A DNA stretch of 64,000 nucleotides, from assembly GCA_022823665.1 (NCBI GenBank), contig JAJEHN010000036.1, positions 124,001 through 188,000 on the forward strand. Direction: 5' to 3'. This document shows, piece after piece, positions 50,849 through 60,214 of this stretch. Origin of the DNA: Thermoanaerobaculia bacterium (GTDB lineage Bacteria; Acidobacteriota; Thermoanaerobaculia; Multivoradales; Multivoraceae). The position numbers were made by a program, and so were the translations under genes. The notes under the pieces are model-generated. The model saw only the letters and a list, made by a program, of their open reading frames with translations, did not search any database and had not been told where the DNA came from. Each line of letters opens with the position of its first letter. Position 1 is the first letter of the stretch.

Positions 50849-51639
50849 CCGGTGAAGTCCTCAAGCAAGATCGGATCCAGCGGCCGCGTCGTCCGGAACA
50901 GCAGTACCGATCTGTCCCCGGCCGAGTGGAGCCGGACGAGGTTCAGTCTCGCCATCTCGAGCACCGCCAGGAAGCAGGCGATCGCCTCGGCCCGGCTCGA
51001 CAGCGCGAAGAGGTCATCCTGGAGGTCGAGCGACCGGCCGCCATCGAAGCGCCGCAGAAGCCTCTCGATCTGGCCTCGAACGCTGAACGTCTCGCCCTGG
51101 TAGGTCAGCGGGCTCGGATGCTCCTCGTCGTAGCGCTTCAGCACGTTGCGGAGGACCTGAAGGAGGTCGAAAAGCGAGAGATCCCCCATATCGAACTCCT
51201 CGTCGTCGTCCCCGGACGCCGCGGCTGGCGTGCCGCTCCGCGTCCACAGACCATGGCGGAGATCGTCGACTTCCGCGAGCGTCTGTGCCGCCTCCTTCAA
51301 CCGCTGGTACTCGAGGAGCCGTTCGATCAGTTCACGTCGCGGGTCGTCGGGCGCTTCGCCCGCTTCCGGTTCGGGTAGCGGCAGCAGCACCCTGGCCTTG
51401 AGCTGAATCAGCAGCGCGGCCTCGTAGATGTACTCGGCGGCTATGTCCAGGTCGAGCTCGTCCATCAGCGCCAGATACTCGTGGAACTGGTCGCAGACCA
51501 GCGCGACCGGGATGTCCGTGATCTCGATCTCGTTGATGCGGACAAGGTGCAGAAGCAGATCGAGAGGACCCTCGAACGCAGGGAGCTGGACCCTCCACGA
51601 CGCCGGCAACAGGCTGCCGTGCCCATCCAGGAGCTTCAT
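50845..51639 (-). CDS. scpA: Segregation and condensation protein A
   Basis: The kleisin subunit of the SMC-ScpAB condensin, bridging the SMC heads. The N-terminal segment FEGPLDLLLHLVRINEIEITDIPVALVCDQFHEYLALM is diagnostic, followed by the QLKARVLLPLPEPEAGEAPDDPRRELIERLLEYQRLKEAA segment and a C-terminal winged helix. The 264-residue protein starts at ATG 51637-51639 (MKLLDGHG), which overlaps the stop of the upstream glycosyltransferase as ATGA; a longer frame further upstream is not ScpA-like. Confidence 0.95.
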   Translation of the reverse strand: MKLLDGHGSLLPASWRVQLPAFEGPLDLLLHLVRINEIEITDIPVALVCDQFHEYLALMDELDLDIAAEYIYEAALLIQLKARVLLPLPEPEAGEAPDDPRRELIERLLEYQRLKEAAQTLAEVDDLRHGLWTRSGTPAAASGDDDEEFDMGDLSLFDLLQVLRNVLKRYDEEHPSPLTYQGETFSVRGQIERLLRRFDGGRSLDLQDDLFALSSRAEAIACFLAVLEMARLNLVRLHSAGDRSVLLFRTTRPLDPILLEDFTG

Positions 51640-52835
51640 CCGGGTGGATTCTCCCACACTGCCGGCGCCGGGAGGCCGACAGAGCCCACAGCTTCGAACC
51701 ACTCTCGGGCGGCGTGGTGCGGGCGAAACCGCTGGTCGAGGCGTTGCCGTCCCGCTTCCCCACGGACCCGCGCCTCCTCGGGATCGGACAACGCCTCGAT
51801 CAGCGCGGCGGCGAGCGCGGCCGAGCGTTCAGGCGGCACGAGCCAGCCGGTCTCCCCATCGACCACGACCTCGGGAATCCCGCTGACCGCCGACGCGATG
51901 ACGGGGACGCCGTCGCTCATCGCCTCCAGGACGACGAGAGGCATGCCCTCGTACGTCGAGGGCACGACCAGCGCGGCCGCCCGCCGCCGCAACGACGCCG
52001 TCTCCGACCGCGAACAGCGTCCCGCCCAGTGAACACAGGCGCCCAGTCCGAGCCGTTCGCACATCGCCTCAAGCGGCCCCCGGCGCTCGCCGTCGCCGGC
52101 CACGACCAGGCGCGGGCGGTGGCCGCTATCGCGCGCCCGCGCCATCGCCTGCAACAGGATCTCCATTCCCTTCCGTATGCGCAGCCGGCCCACGGCCAGC
52201 ACGTACGGTTCGCCGCCAACCGGTTCGTCCCGGCCTGCGGCGGGCGCCGATTCTCCCGCGAGGGCCTCCAGCGGCGCGCCGGTGACGTTCGGCACCACGC
52301 GCACATCCTCCACGCCGTAGTCCTCCTCGATCTCGCGCGCGGTCGCCCGGCTCGGGGCTAGCCGCACGTCGGACCGCCTCGCGGTCAGTCGGCCGAGCGC
52401 GATGTGCAGGGGAGTGCGGAGCGCGCGGAAGAGCCGCTCGCTCCGAACCGGTCGGGCGACCACCCTGGCATCCAGGTCGTGATCGACGAGGGGGCGGACG
52501 GCCTGGCGTTCCCGCACGTAGCTCACCTGCTGGAGCGCCACCAGCAAGGGCCTCGACGCGCGATCGAGCCGCGCGAGATCGCGGATCACCAGGCCGCCGT
52601 CGCTTTCATGCACCTGCACGACATCCGGCCGCCACTCCCGGACCACGCACCGGACAGCACTCCGCGCCCGCCAGGGAAAGGCGGGCTTGGAGACGTTCGG
52701 TCCACAACGGTCGCGACCCAGGATGTCGACTTCGCAACCGGCCTGCCTCAGCCCCCAGGTGAGCTGCAGTACCTGTTCCCCGGCGCCGGACAGGTCCTTC
52801 GGCGGCAGCACGTTGGCGACCAGCAACACCTTCAT
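51636..52835 (-). CDS. GT4-family glycosyltransferase
   Basis: A 399-residue retaining glycosyltransferase with two Rossmann-like domains (GT-B). The start MKVLLVANVLPPKDLSGAGEQVLQL is typical, and the nucleotide-sugar-binding EX7E motif reads STYEGMPLVVLEAMSDG in the C-terminal domain, preceded by GRLRIRKGMEILLQAM. The acceptor and donor cannot be inferred; envelope or exopolysaccharide glycans are plausible. No other glycan genes are adjacent. The ATG at 52833-52835 overlaps the recG stop as ATGA; upstream frame extension was rejected. Confidence 0.88.
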   Translation of the reverse strand: MKVLLVANVLPPKDLSGAGEQVLQLTWGLRQAGCEVDILGRDRCGPNVSKPAFPWRARSAVRCVVREWRPDVVQVHESDGGLVIRDLARLDRASRPLLVALQQVSYVRERQAVRPLVDHDLDARVVARPVRSERLFRALRTPLHIALGRLTARRSDVRLAPSRATAREIEEDYGVEDVRVVPNVTGAPLEALAGESAPAAGRDEPVGGEPYVLAVGRLRIRKGMEILLQAMARARDSGHRPRLVVAGDGERRGPLEAMCERLGLGACVHWAGRCSRSETASLRRRAAALVVPSTYEGMPLVVLEAMSDGVPVIASAVSGIPEVVVDGETGWLVPPERSAALAAALIEALSDPEEARVRGEAGRQRLDQRFRPHHAAREWFEAVGSVGLPAPAVWENPPG

Positions 52836-54940
52836 GGCAGAAGGCCGGGGATGCGCCGCCCCAACTGTCGCCGCAGAGCGTCGTTCTCGGGATCCGCCAG
52901 ACGGTCCAGCAGTTCGGACGCGTCCCGCCGCGCCGCGACCAGCCATTTCCAGTCGCGGGCCAGGTCGCCGAACCGGAACTGCGGCAGACCGGCCTGGCGC
53001 GTGCCGAGGATCTCGCCCGGTCCCCGCTGCCGCATGTCCTCTTCCGCGATCCGGAAACCGTCGGTCGAAGCCGCGAACACTTCCAGGCGCCGCTCCGCCT
53101 CCGCGGAGGGCTCTCCCGCGATCGCGATACAGAGCGGATCCCCCAGCCGTGGATCCGTGCCGCGGCCGATCCGGCCCCGCAACTGGTGCAACTGGGCGAG
53201 GCCGAACCGCTCGGCGCCCAGAATGACCATCGCCGTCGCTTCGGGAACGTCGACGCCGACTTCGATGACGGTCGTCGCCAGCAGGACCTGGATCGATCCA
53301 CCGGCGAAGCGGCTCATCGTCTCATCCCGCTCCTGGCGCCGGAGGCGTCCGTGGACAACGCCGTGGGGAACCGCGAGGGCGCGCGCCCACTCCGCGCCGG
53401 ACTCCTCGAGCGAAGGCAGTCCCGCAGCCGCGCCCTCACCACCGTCGATCAGGGGGAAGACGACGTAGGCCCGGCCGCCGCTCTCGAGGCGCCGGCGCAC
53501 CTCGTTCACCGCCTCCTCCATCCGGCCGCCCGTCGTCACCCGGGTCTCGATCGGGCGGCGACCGGGAGGCATCTCGTCCAGGATCGACACGTCGAGATCA
53601 CCGTACACCGTCAGCGCCAGCGACCTGGGAATCGGGGTCGCCGTCATGACGAGAAGGTCGGGTCGCAGGCCCTTCCGGGCCAGGGACTGCCGCTGGACGA
53701 CGCCGAAACGATGCTGTTCGTCGATCACCGCGAGGCCCAGCCGCGCGAACCGGATGCGTTCCTCGATCAGGGCGTGGGTGCCGACGACGAGGTCTACCCG
53801 GCCGTCCGCGATTCCCTCCTCCACCGCGCCGCCGTCGCTGGCAACGCGCTGGCTCGAAGTGACGAGGGCGATCGTCATGCTGGAGCCGAGCAGCCGTTCC
53901 AGGGAGGCGAAGTGCTGCTCGGCCAGAAGCTCGGTCGGCGCCATCAGCGCCGATTGCAGTCCGCTCCGGGCGGCGATCAGACAGGAGAGGGCCGCCAGGA
54001 CCGTCTTGCCGCTGCCCACGTCTCCTTGTACCAGGCGCAGCATGGGCTCCTTCCTCGCGAGATCGTCGGCTATCTCCCCGAGCACCCGTTCCTGCGCGCC
54101 GGTCAGGCGAAACGGCACAAGCCGGGTCGCCGCCGCCCACGCGGCGCCGTCGGCGCCATAGCGGTGGGGTTTGCCGGATCGACGGCGCCGGCGACGAGCC
54201 ACGGCGAGTTGCAACTGCTGGAGCAGGAACTCACCGTAGGCGAGGCGGGCATGGGCCGGGCTCCGCCTCGCGTTCAGTTCCTCGATCGAGGTTTCTCGCG
54301 ACGGCGAGTGAACTTCCGTCAGGGCCTCCGCCAGTCGGGGCAGCTCGTGCTTCGCCCGCTCCTCGCGTGGAAGCCACTCCTCGATCCACTCAGCTCCCGA
54401 CGTGTCCTCCAGAGTCCGGATCGCATCGGCAACGAGCCGAGCCACTCGGGACGGCGGTACCTCCCCGATCCGCCCGTAGACCGGCCGCACGCCGCCGCCG
54501 TCGGATTCTTCGCCACCGATCCGCTCGACGGACGGATTCGAGAGTTGCCAGGGACCGTCCGCGCCGCGTCGGCGGAGTGGGCCGTGCAGGAGGTACGGCA
54601 CGCCCTCCTCGAGTTGCTGCGCAAGGTAAGGCCGGTTGAACCAGACCACGCCGACTCTGGCCGCACCGTCGCAGGCGACCGCCTCGACGCGGGAGAAACG
54701 TCGCCGCCCGAACACTCGTTTCAGGTTCTCCAGTCGCGCGACCACGGTCAGGGGACCGGGCTGCACGGACTCCGTTGCCTCGTCGGCCCCCGGAAGCCGG
54801 CCCAGGGTGCGACGGTCCTCGTAGCGGAGCGGGAGGTGCGCCAGCAGGTCCGCGATCCGCCGGCAGCCGGCGGCCGCCAAGCGGCGCCCCAGCACCGGCC
54901 CGACGCCGCGCGCAGTGGTGATCGGATCGCGCGCGTCCAT
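52832..54940 (-). CDS. recG: ATP-dependent DNA helicase RecG
   Basis: A branch-migrating helicase that regresses stalled forks and processes recombination intermediates. The 702-residue protein has an N-terminal wedge (OB) domain, then a superfamily-2 core with QGDVGSGKTV (Walker A), DEQHRFGV (Walker B), MTATPIPRSLALTVYGDLDVSILDEMPPGR and GRIGRG. The C-terminal end is typical. The start is the ATG at 54938-54940. It leads the recG-GT4-scpA-scpB-rluB-cmk-kinase run, in which almost every junction overlaps. Confidence 0.97.
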   Translation of the reverse strand: MDARDPITTARGVGPVLGRRLAAAGCRRIADLLAHLPLRYEDRRTLGRLPGADEATESVQPGPLTVVARLENLKRVFGRRRFSRVEAVACDGAARVGVVWFNRPYLAQQLEEGVPYLLHGPLRRRGADGPWQLSNPSVERIGGEESDGGGVRPVYGRIGEVPPSRVARLVADAIRTLEDTSGAEWIEEWLPREERAKHELPRLAEALTEVHSPSRETSIEELNARRSPAHARLAYGEFLLQQLQLAVARRRRRRSGKPHRYGADGAAWAAATRLVPFRLTGAQERVLGEIADDLARKEPMLRLVQGDVGSGKTVLAALSCLIAARSGLQSALMAPTELLAEQHFASLERLLGSSMTIALVTSSQRVASDGGAVEEGIADGRVDLVVGTHALIEERIRFARLGLAVIDEQHRFGVVQRQSLARKGLRPDLLVMTATPIPRSLALTVYGDLDVSILDEMPPGRRPIETRVTTGGRMEEAVNEVRRRLESGGRAYVVFPLIDGGEGAAAGLPSLEESGAEWARALAVPHGVVHGRLRRQERDETMSRFAGGSIQVLLATTVIEVGVDVPEATAMVILGAERFGLAQLHQLRGRIGRGTDPRLGDPLCIAIAGEPSAEAERRLEVFAASTDGFRIAEEDMRQRGPGEILGTRQAGLPQFRFGDLARDWKWLVAARRDASELLDRLADPENDALRRQLGRRIPGLLP

Positions 54941-54955
54941 CTTTCCCCGCCGGAG

Positions 54956-55849
54956 CTACCGCTGGACTTGGAGCGTCGCGTTGCGGACGTCGAGGGACAC
55001 GCTGGCGCCCAGCGGCAGGGTGTGGTTCGGCGCCTGGTGACCGGCGGGCAGGCCGGCGAAGAGCGGTACGCCGAGGGAATCGGCGAAATCGATCAGACTG
55101 GCGCGCGCTTCACGAGCGCAGTTAGTGAAGTGCCCGGCGACCACGGCGCGGATTCCGGCCGCCTGGCCGGATGTCCGGAGCTGGGTGAGCAGCCGGTCGA
55201 TCCGGTACTCCGGCTCGTCGATGTCCTCCAGCACGAGGATCGCGTCCTGGAAGCTCGGCAAGAGCCCCGTTCCCACCGTGGCGGCCAGCATCGTGAGGCA
55301 TCCTCCGAACAGGCGGCCCTCGATCGCCAGAGGTCGGCCGGCCGACAGTTCCGTGGAGACTGCTTCGAGCGGCCAGGGCTCCGGAACCCTGCCGGCAAGC
55401 GCGTCGAGGAAGGAACGGCGCTCCTCCGGCAACAGGCCCCGCGCGAAGTCCACCGCCATGGGACCGTGGAAGGCCACCGTTCCCGTCCTCGCGACCAGCG
55501 CCAGGAGCAGGGGCGTCAGGTCCGAGTAGCCGACGTAGGGGCGCGGTCTGGCGGCAAGCAGAGCCCAGTCGACATGCCCGAGAATCCGCGGAACGCCGTA
55601 TCCTCCGCGCGCGAACACGATCGCCGCAACCGACTCGTCGGCCGCCAGTTCATGGAAGGCGTGCAGCCGTTCCCTGTCCGAGCCCGCGAACAGCGGCCGG
55701 CCGCTCAGCGACGCTTCGGGCCGCAGGTTCGAAGCGAGGACCGGCTCGAAGCCGAGTTCCTCCAGCGCGGCGACGCCGGCGGCCAGCCGGTCCGGGTCGA
55801 TACGGCCCGAGAGCGCGGCGATCCCCACCCGGTCGCCGGGCTTCGCCAC
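54956..55849 (-). CDS. ldcA: LD-carboxypeptidase (S66 family)
   Basis: A cytoplasmic serine peptidase that trims murein tetrapeptides during peptidoglycan recycling. The family's KPGDRVGIAALSG start, the nucleophile-serine motif VGYSDLTPLL, the LVLEDIDEPEYRIDR segment and the AGHFTNC histidine region are visible. I place the start at GTG 55847-55849 (297 residues), giving the normal N-terminus; TTG codons at 55889-55897 are alternatives. The open frame extends further to 56062, but that stretch is the RNase P RNA gene, not protein. The gene follows rnpB on the same strand. Confidence 0.9.
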   Translation of the reverse strand: MAKPGDRVGIAALSGRIDPDRLAAGVAALEELGFEPVLASNLRPEASLSGRPLFAGSDRERLHAFHELAADESVAAIVFARGGYGVPRILGHVDWALLAARPRPYVGYSDLTPLLLALVARTGTVAFHGPMAVDFARGLLPEERRSFLDALAGRVPEPWPLEAVSTELSAGRPLAIEGRLFGGCLTMLAATVGTGLLPSFQDAILVLEDIDEPEYRIDRLLTQLRTSGQAAGIRAVVAGHFTNCAREARASLIDFADSLGVPLFAGLPAGHQAPNHTLPLGASVSLDVRNATLQVQR

Positions 55850-55897
55850 GGGCGGACGTTCGACGGCGGAAACACGCTGGCCGGGGTGCAAGGTCAA

Positions 55898-56317
55898 GTG
55901 CCGGAGGACCTCGTAAGCCGGATTCTGTTCGTCCCACAGCCCGAGGGCTTCGGGAGGCGGCCATTCATCTATGCGACCTACCCGGAGAACGTCCCGCGCC
56001 GCGGACAGCCCGGGACCGGGACGGACAACCCGATCCGCTCTCCCTATTTGGTCTTGCTCCACATGGGGTTTGCCATCGCCTCGGACCGTCGCCGGCCGAG
56101 CGGTGCGCTCTTACCGCACCGTTTCACCCTTGCCTGCCCTCGACTTCCCCGTGATCCCTTCGGACCCCGAGGATCCGGGGCCGGCGGTCTGCTCTCTGCT
56201 GCACTTTCCGTCGCGTCACCGCGCCTTGCCGTTAGCAAGCATGCCGTCCGTTGGAGTCCGGACTTTCCTCCACCGGCGGTTTCCCGCCGGCAGCGACCGC
56301 GTCCGGTCCTCCGGCAC
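55898..56317 (-). ncRNA. rnpB: RNase P RNA (bacterial type A)
   Basis: The catalytic RNA that matures tRNA 5' ends. On the minus strand the conserved blocks are in order: GGAAAGTCCGG, CAGAGAGCAGACCGCC, GGGTGAAACGGTGCGGTAAGAG, AGCAAGACCAAATAGG, GATGAATGGCCGCC and the 3' block ACAGAATCCGGCTTA. The ends form helix P1: a 13-bp perfect match of GTGCCGGAGGACC at 56305-56317 (5' end) with its complement at 55898-55910 (3' end). About 420 nt, normal for type A. It lies 27 bp downstream of uvrC and just before ldcA. Confidence 0.95.
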
Positions 56318-56344
56318 CGCGGAGGCTAGCAGCTTTCAGCCGCC

Positions 56345-58156
56345 TCACTGCCCGGAGCGCGAACGCTCGCCGTGGACCGAAGCGTAGACCGATCGCGCCA
56401 GCTTCGGTCCGAGCACCTCGCGCAGTTGCTGCTCCGAGGCCTGGGCTACGCCGGCGTAGCTGCCGAAGCGTCGCACCAGCAGCTTGCGCCGTTGCGGCCC
56501 GATACCCCGGAGGTCGTCGAAGCGGCTGTGCAGTGCCCTCCGGGAGCGGCGGCGCCGGTGGCGGGAAACGGCGAAGCGATGGGCCTCGTCCCGAACCTGC
56601 TGCAGCACCCGGAGGCCCGCATGGCTCCGCTCCAGCCTGAGCGGCGCGGGACGTGCCGGGAGGTACAGCTCCTCCTCCCTCTTGGCGAGTCCGACCACCG
56701 GCGTTTCGTCGACCCCCAGCTCCACGAGGGCTTCGAGCGCGGCGTTCAACTGCCCGCGACCACCGTCGATCAGGATCAGGTCCGGCATCTCTCCGACCTC
56801 ATCGAGTACGCGCCGGTAGCGCCGGCTCACGGCCTGGCGGATCGCGGCGAAGTCGTCGGCCTGGGAGAGTCCCCGGATATTGAAACTGCGGTACTGGCCC
56901 TTGACCATCCGCCCGTCGCTCCAGACGACCAGCGAAGCGACGGTCTGGCTGCCGCCGAAGGTCGAGATGTCGAACCCCTCGATCCGCCGCGGCGGGTCGG
57001 CGAGGTCGAGCGCCTTCCGCAGCGCCCCGCCGGCCTCGACGCCCGCGCCCGCGCCACGGAAGCGGCGGCGAAAGGCCATCGCCGCGTTGCGGTTGGCGAG
57101 CGCGATGCGTTGCGCCTTCGGCCCGCGCGACGGCATGCGGATGTAGACCCTGGATTCCCTGCGGCTGCTCAGCCACTCGATCAGCGCCTCCTCGCCTTCG
57201 ATCGGCGCCGGCAGGTGGATCTCCTTCGGAATCAGCGTCGTCCGGTCATAGAGCTGGGGCAGCAGCTCGGAGAGCAGGCGCTCGGCGGTGATCCTGGGCA
57301 CGCCTTCCCAGAACAGCTCGCGACGGTCCAGCACCTGGCCGCCCCGCATGACGAGAACGGTGACTGCCGCGTTGTCGCCGCCCGTGTGGACGCCGAAGAT
57401 GTCGACGTCCTCCCCGCGGGCCGAGCTGAGCTTGCGGCGCTGGCTGACCTCGTCGATCTCGTGAATCGTGTCCCGCAGCCGCGCCGCCGCCTCGAACTCG
57501 AGTCCGTCCGCGAGCGTTCGCATACGAGCGCGCAGGTCCTTCAGCAGTTCCTCGTTCCGGCCGGCCAGGAACAGCCGGGCCTTCTCCACCCCGTCGGCGT
57601 ACGCCTCGTCCGTGGTCAGTCCGTCGACGCAGGGGCCGAGACAGCGTTTCATGTCGTAGTAGAGGCAGGGCCGCGGCAGGCTGCCGTCGATGTCGATCCG
57701 GCAAACCCGGATGCCGAACAGCTTCTGGGTGAGCTTGATCGCCTTGCGCGCCAGCCCCGCCGGCAGGTACGGGCCGTAGTACTCCGCCCCGTCGCGGCGG
57801 ATGCGTCGGGTGAAGGCAAGCCGCGGGTGTCCGTCCTCCAGGGTCAGCTTGAGGTACGGATAGGTCTTGTCGTCGCGCAGGCGGATGTTGAAGCGGGGCT
57901 GGCGCTTCTTGATCCAGTTGTTCTCGAACATCAAGGCCTGGGCTTCGGAGTCCGTCACGACGAACTCGACGTCGGCCGCATCGTGGAGCATGAGCGCGAT
58001 GCGCGGGTCGTCGGCCGGCTTGCGGTAGGCGGCGGCCCTGCGCTTCAGGGACTTCGCCTTGCCGACGTAGAGCGCCTCCCCCGCCTCCGACTTGAAGATG
58101 TAGATGCCCGGCAGGTCCGGCAGTTCGCCGAGCTTGCGGGAAAGCTCCGGGCGCAT
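56345..58156 (-). CDS. uvrC: Excinuclease ABC subunit C
   Basis: The nuclease subunit of nucleotide excision repair. The GIY-YIG domain is at the N-terminus (GIY at 17-19, YVGKAKSLKRR at about 30-40), followed by a UVR motif region and the C-terminal RNase H-like and helix-hairpin-helix domains (FDDLRGIGPQRRKLLVRRFGS). The 603-residue protein has the normal length. The ATG at 58154-58156 overlaps the uvrB stop as TGATG; a frame upstream of it lies inside uvrB and is rejected. Direct uvrB-uvrC adjacency is uncommon. Confidence 0.96.
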   Translation of the reverse strand: MRPELSRKLGELPDLPGIYIFKSEAGEALYVGKAKSLKRRAAAYRKPADDPRIALMLHDAADVEFVVTDSEAQALMFENNWIKKRQPRFNIRLRDDKTYPYLKLTLEDGHPRLAFTRRIRRDGAEYYGPYLPAGLARKAIKLTQKLFGIRVCRIDIDGSLPRPCLYYDMKRCLGPCVDGLTTDEAYADGVEKARLFLAGRNEELLKDLRARMRTLADGLEFEAAARLRDTIHEIDEVSQRRKLSSARGEDVDIFGVHTGGDNAAVTVLVMRGGQVLDRRELFWEGVPRITAERLLSELLPQLYDRTTLIPKEIHLPAPIEGEEALIEWLSSRRESRVYIRMPSRGPKAQRIALANRNAAMAFRRRFRGAGAGVEAGGALRKALDLADPPRRIEGFDISTFGGSQTVASLVVWSDGRMVKGQYRSFNIRGLSQADDFAAIRQAVSRRYRRVLDEVGEMPDLILIDGGRGQLNAALEALVELGVDETPVVGLAKREEELYLPARPAPLRLERSHAGLRVLQQVRDEAHRFAVSRHRRRRSRRALHSRFDDLRGIGPQRRKLLVRRFGSYAGVAQASEQQLREVLGPKLARSVYASVHGERSRSGQ

Positions 58157-60213
58157 CAGCCCATTACCTTGAGTTCCCGGAGTTCCCTGAGCCGGTCCCG
58201 GAGCACCGCGGCCTGCTCGAACTCGAGCCGCCTCGAAGCCTGCTTCATCGCTTTCTCCAGGCGCGCGATCCGCCGTTCCAGGGGCATCTCCGGCGCGTCC
58301 TCGCGCAACAGATCCTCCACCGCGGCCTCGGCTTCCGCCCCCGCCTTGTGCAGGTAGTCCAGGTTGCTCATCTGCACCAGGGGACTGTGCACCTCCTTGA
58401 GGATGGAGGCCGGCTCGATTCCGTGTTCGCGGTTGTAGCGCTCCTGGACCCGCCGCCGCCGCGTTGTCTCCTCGATCGAGCGGTCGATCGACTCGGTCCG
58501 CTGGTCCGCATAGAAGATCACCCTGCCGTTCAGGTTGCGGGCGGCCCGGCCCGAGGTCTGGATCAGCGACACCTCGCTGCGCAGGAAGCCCTCCTTGTCG
58601 GCGTCCAGGATGGCGACGACCGACACCTCGGGCAGATCGAGGCCCTCGCGCAGGAGGTTGATGCCGACCAGAATGTCGAAGTCGCCGCGGCGCAGGGCGG
58701 TCGTGATCTCGACCCGTTCCAGGGTGTCGATGTCGCTGTGCAGGTAGCGCACCCTGAGACCGAGCTCGTTCAGGTACTGGGTGAGTTCTTCCGCCATGCG
58801 CTTGGTCAGCGTCGTCACCAGAACGCGCTCGCCACGGTCGATCGCCTCGCGGGCCTCGGCCACCAGGTCGTCGATCTGATTCGCCGAAGGCCGCAGTTCG
58901 ATCCTCGGATCGAGCAGTCCGGTCGGCCGGATGATCTGCTCCACCACGACCCCGCCCGTCCGTTCCAGCTCGAACGGCCCCGGGGTCGCCGACACGTAGA
59001 TTCGCTGACCGCAACGCTCCTCGAACTCGTCGAAGCGCAGCGGCCGGTTGTCCAGCGCGCTCGGCAGACGGAAGCCGAACTCCACGAGAGTCTCCTTGCG
59101 CGCCCGATCACCGCGGTACATGCCGCCGACCTGCGGAATCGTCTGGTGGCTCTCGTCGACGACGAGCAGGAAATCCTCGGGCAGGTAGTCGAGGAAGGTC
59201 GGCGGCGCTTCGCCCGGCGCCCGTCCGGAGAGGTGGCGGGAGTAGTTCTCGATGCCGGCGCAGGAGCCGAGTTCACGGAGCATCTCCAGGTCGTAGCGGG
59301 TTCTCTGCTCCAGCCGCTGCATCTCGAGCAGACGGTTCTCCCGCTCGAGGGCCGCCAGGTGCTCACCGAGTTCCTCACGGATCGACGCGATCGCCCGCCG
59401 CATCCGCTCCTCCGGCGTCACGTAGTGGTTGCGCGGGAAGACCGGGATCCGGTCCACCTCCTCGAGGACCCGGCCGCTGATCACGTCGAACCTGCAGACC
59501 CGGTCGACCTCGTCGCCGAAGTACTCCACCCGGATACCGCGGTCGTCGTAGGCGGGGAGAATCTCGAGCACGTCGCCGCGCACCCGGAAGCTGCCGTGGA
59601 AGAGATCGAGGCGGGTGCGCTCGTACTGCATCTCGGCCAGACTCCGTTGGGCCCGTTCGAGAGGCAGTTCGACCCCGCGCTCGAAGAACTGGAGCATCGA
59701 GAAGAAGACGTCCGGCGCGCCAAGACCGTAGATGCAGGAGACGGAAGCCACGATCACGACATCGCGGCGCTCGAACAGGGAGATCGTGGCCCGCAGCCGC
59801 AGGCGGTCGATCTCGTCGTTGATGCTCGTCTCCTTCTCGATGTAGGTGTCGGACTGGGGAACGTAGGCCTCGGGCTGGTAGTAGTCGTAGTAGGAGACGA
59901 AGTACTCCACCGCGTTGTGCGGGAAGAAGCTCCTGAACTCCTGGTAGAGCTGGGCAGCCAGGGTCTTGTTGTGAGAGAGGACGAGCGTCGGCCGGTTGAC
60001 GGCCTCGATCACCTTGGCCACGGTGTAGGTCTTGCCCGAACCGGTCACTCCGAGCAGAACCTGTTCGGGCACGCCGGTCCGGACTCCGTTCGCGAGTTCA
60101 CCGATCGCCGCCGGCTGATCGCCCTGCGGGCTGAAGGGAGATACCAGCTCGAAACGTCCGGTACTCCCGGCGTCGGAGGGGCGTTCGGCCCGGGAATCGA
60201 CGGCCCCCCGCAA
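58156..60213 (-). CDS. uvrB: Excinuclease ABC subunit B
   Basis: The DNA-damage-verifying helicase-like subunit of UvrABC. The 685-residue protein has Walker A GVTGSGKT at about 55-62, the beta-hairpin that inserts between strands (YYDYYQPEAYVPQSDTYIEK at about 108-127), helicase motifs (DESHQTIPQVGGM, TSGRAARN) and a C-terminal UVR motif (QASRRLEFEQAAVLRDRL). The only workable start is TTG at 60211-60213, with GGGAGG five bases upstream; no ATG or GTG precedes the conserved FELVSPFSPQGDQP. uvrA is not in the window. Confidence 0.95.
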   Translation of the reverse strand: MRGAVDSRAERPSDAGSTGRFELVSPFSPQGDQPAAIGELANGVRTGVPEQVLLGVTGSGKTYTVAKVIEAVNRPTLVLSHNKTLAAQLYQEFRSFFPHNAVEYFVSYYDYYQPEAYVPQSDTYIEKETSINDEIDRLRLRATISLFERRDVVIVASVSCIYGLGAPDVFFSMLQFFERGVELPLERAQRSLAEMQYERTRLDLFHGSFRVRGDVLEILPAYDDRGIRVEYFGDEVDRVCRFDVISGRVLEEVDRIPVFPRNHYVTPEERMRRAIASIREELGEHLAALERENRLLEMQRLEQRTRYDLEMLRELGSCAGIENYSRHLSGRAPGEAPPTFLDYLPEDFLLVVDESHQTIPQVGGMYRGDRARKETLVEFGFRLPSALDNRPLRFDEFEERCGQRIYVSATPGPFELERTGGVVVEQIIRPTGLLDPRIELRPSANQIDDLVAEAREAIDRGERVLVTTLTKRMAEELTQYLNELGLRVRYLHSDIDTLERVEITTALRRGDFDILVGINLLREGLDLPEVSVVAILDADKEGFLRSEVSLIQTSGRAARNLNGRVIFYADQRTESIDRSIEETTRRRRVQERYNREHGIEPASILKEVHSPLVQMSNLDYLHKAGAEAEAAVEDLLREDAPEMPLERRIARLEKAMKQASRRLEFEQAAVLRDRLRELRELKVMG

Positions 60214-60214
60214 G

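Noticed and set aside
55850..56062. N-terminal extension of LdcA (about 70 residues starting MEQDQIGRAD).
   Set aside because: This stretch is the 3' part of the RNase P RNA gene, whose conserved blocks and 13-bp P1 helix explain the sequence; the family's normal N-terminus starts at GTG 55849.
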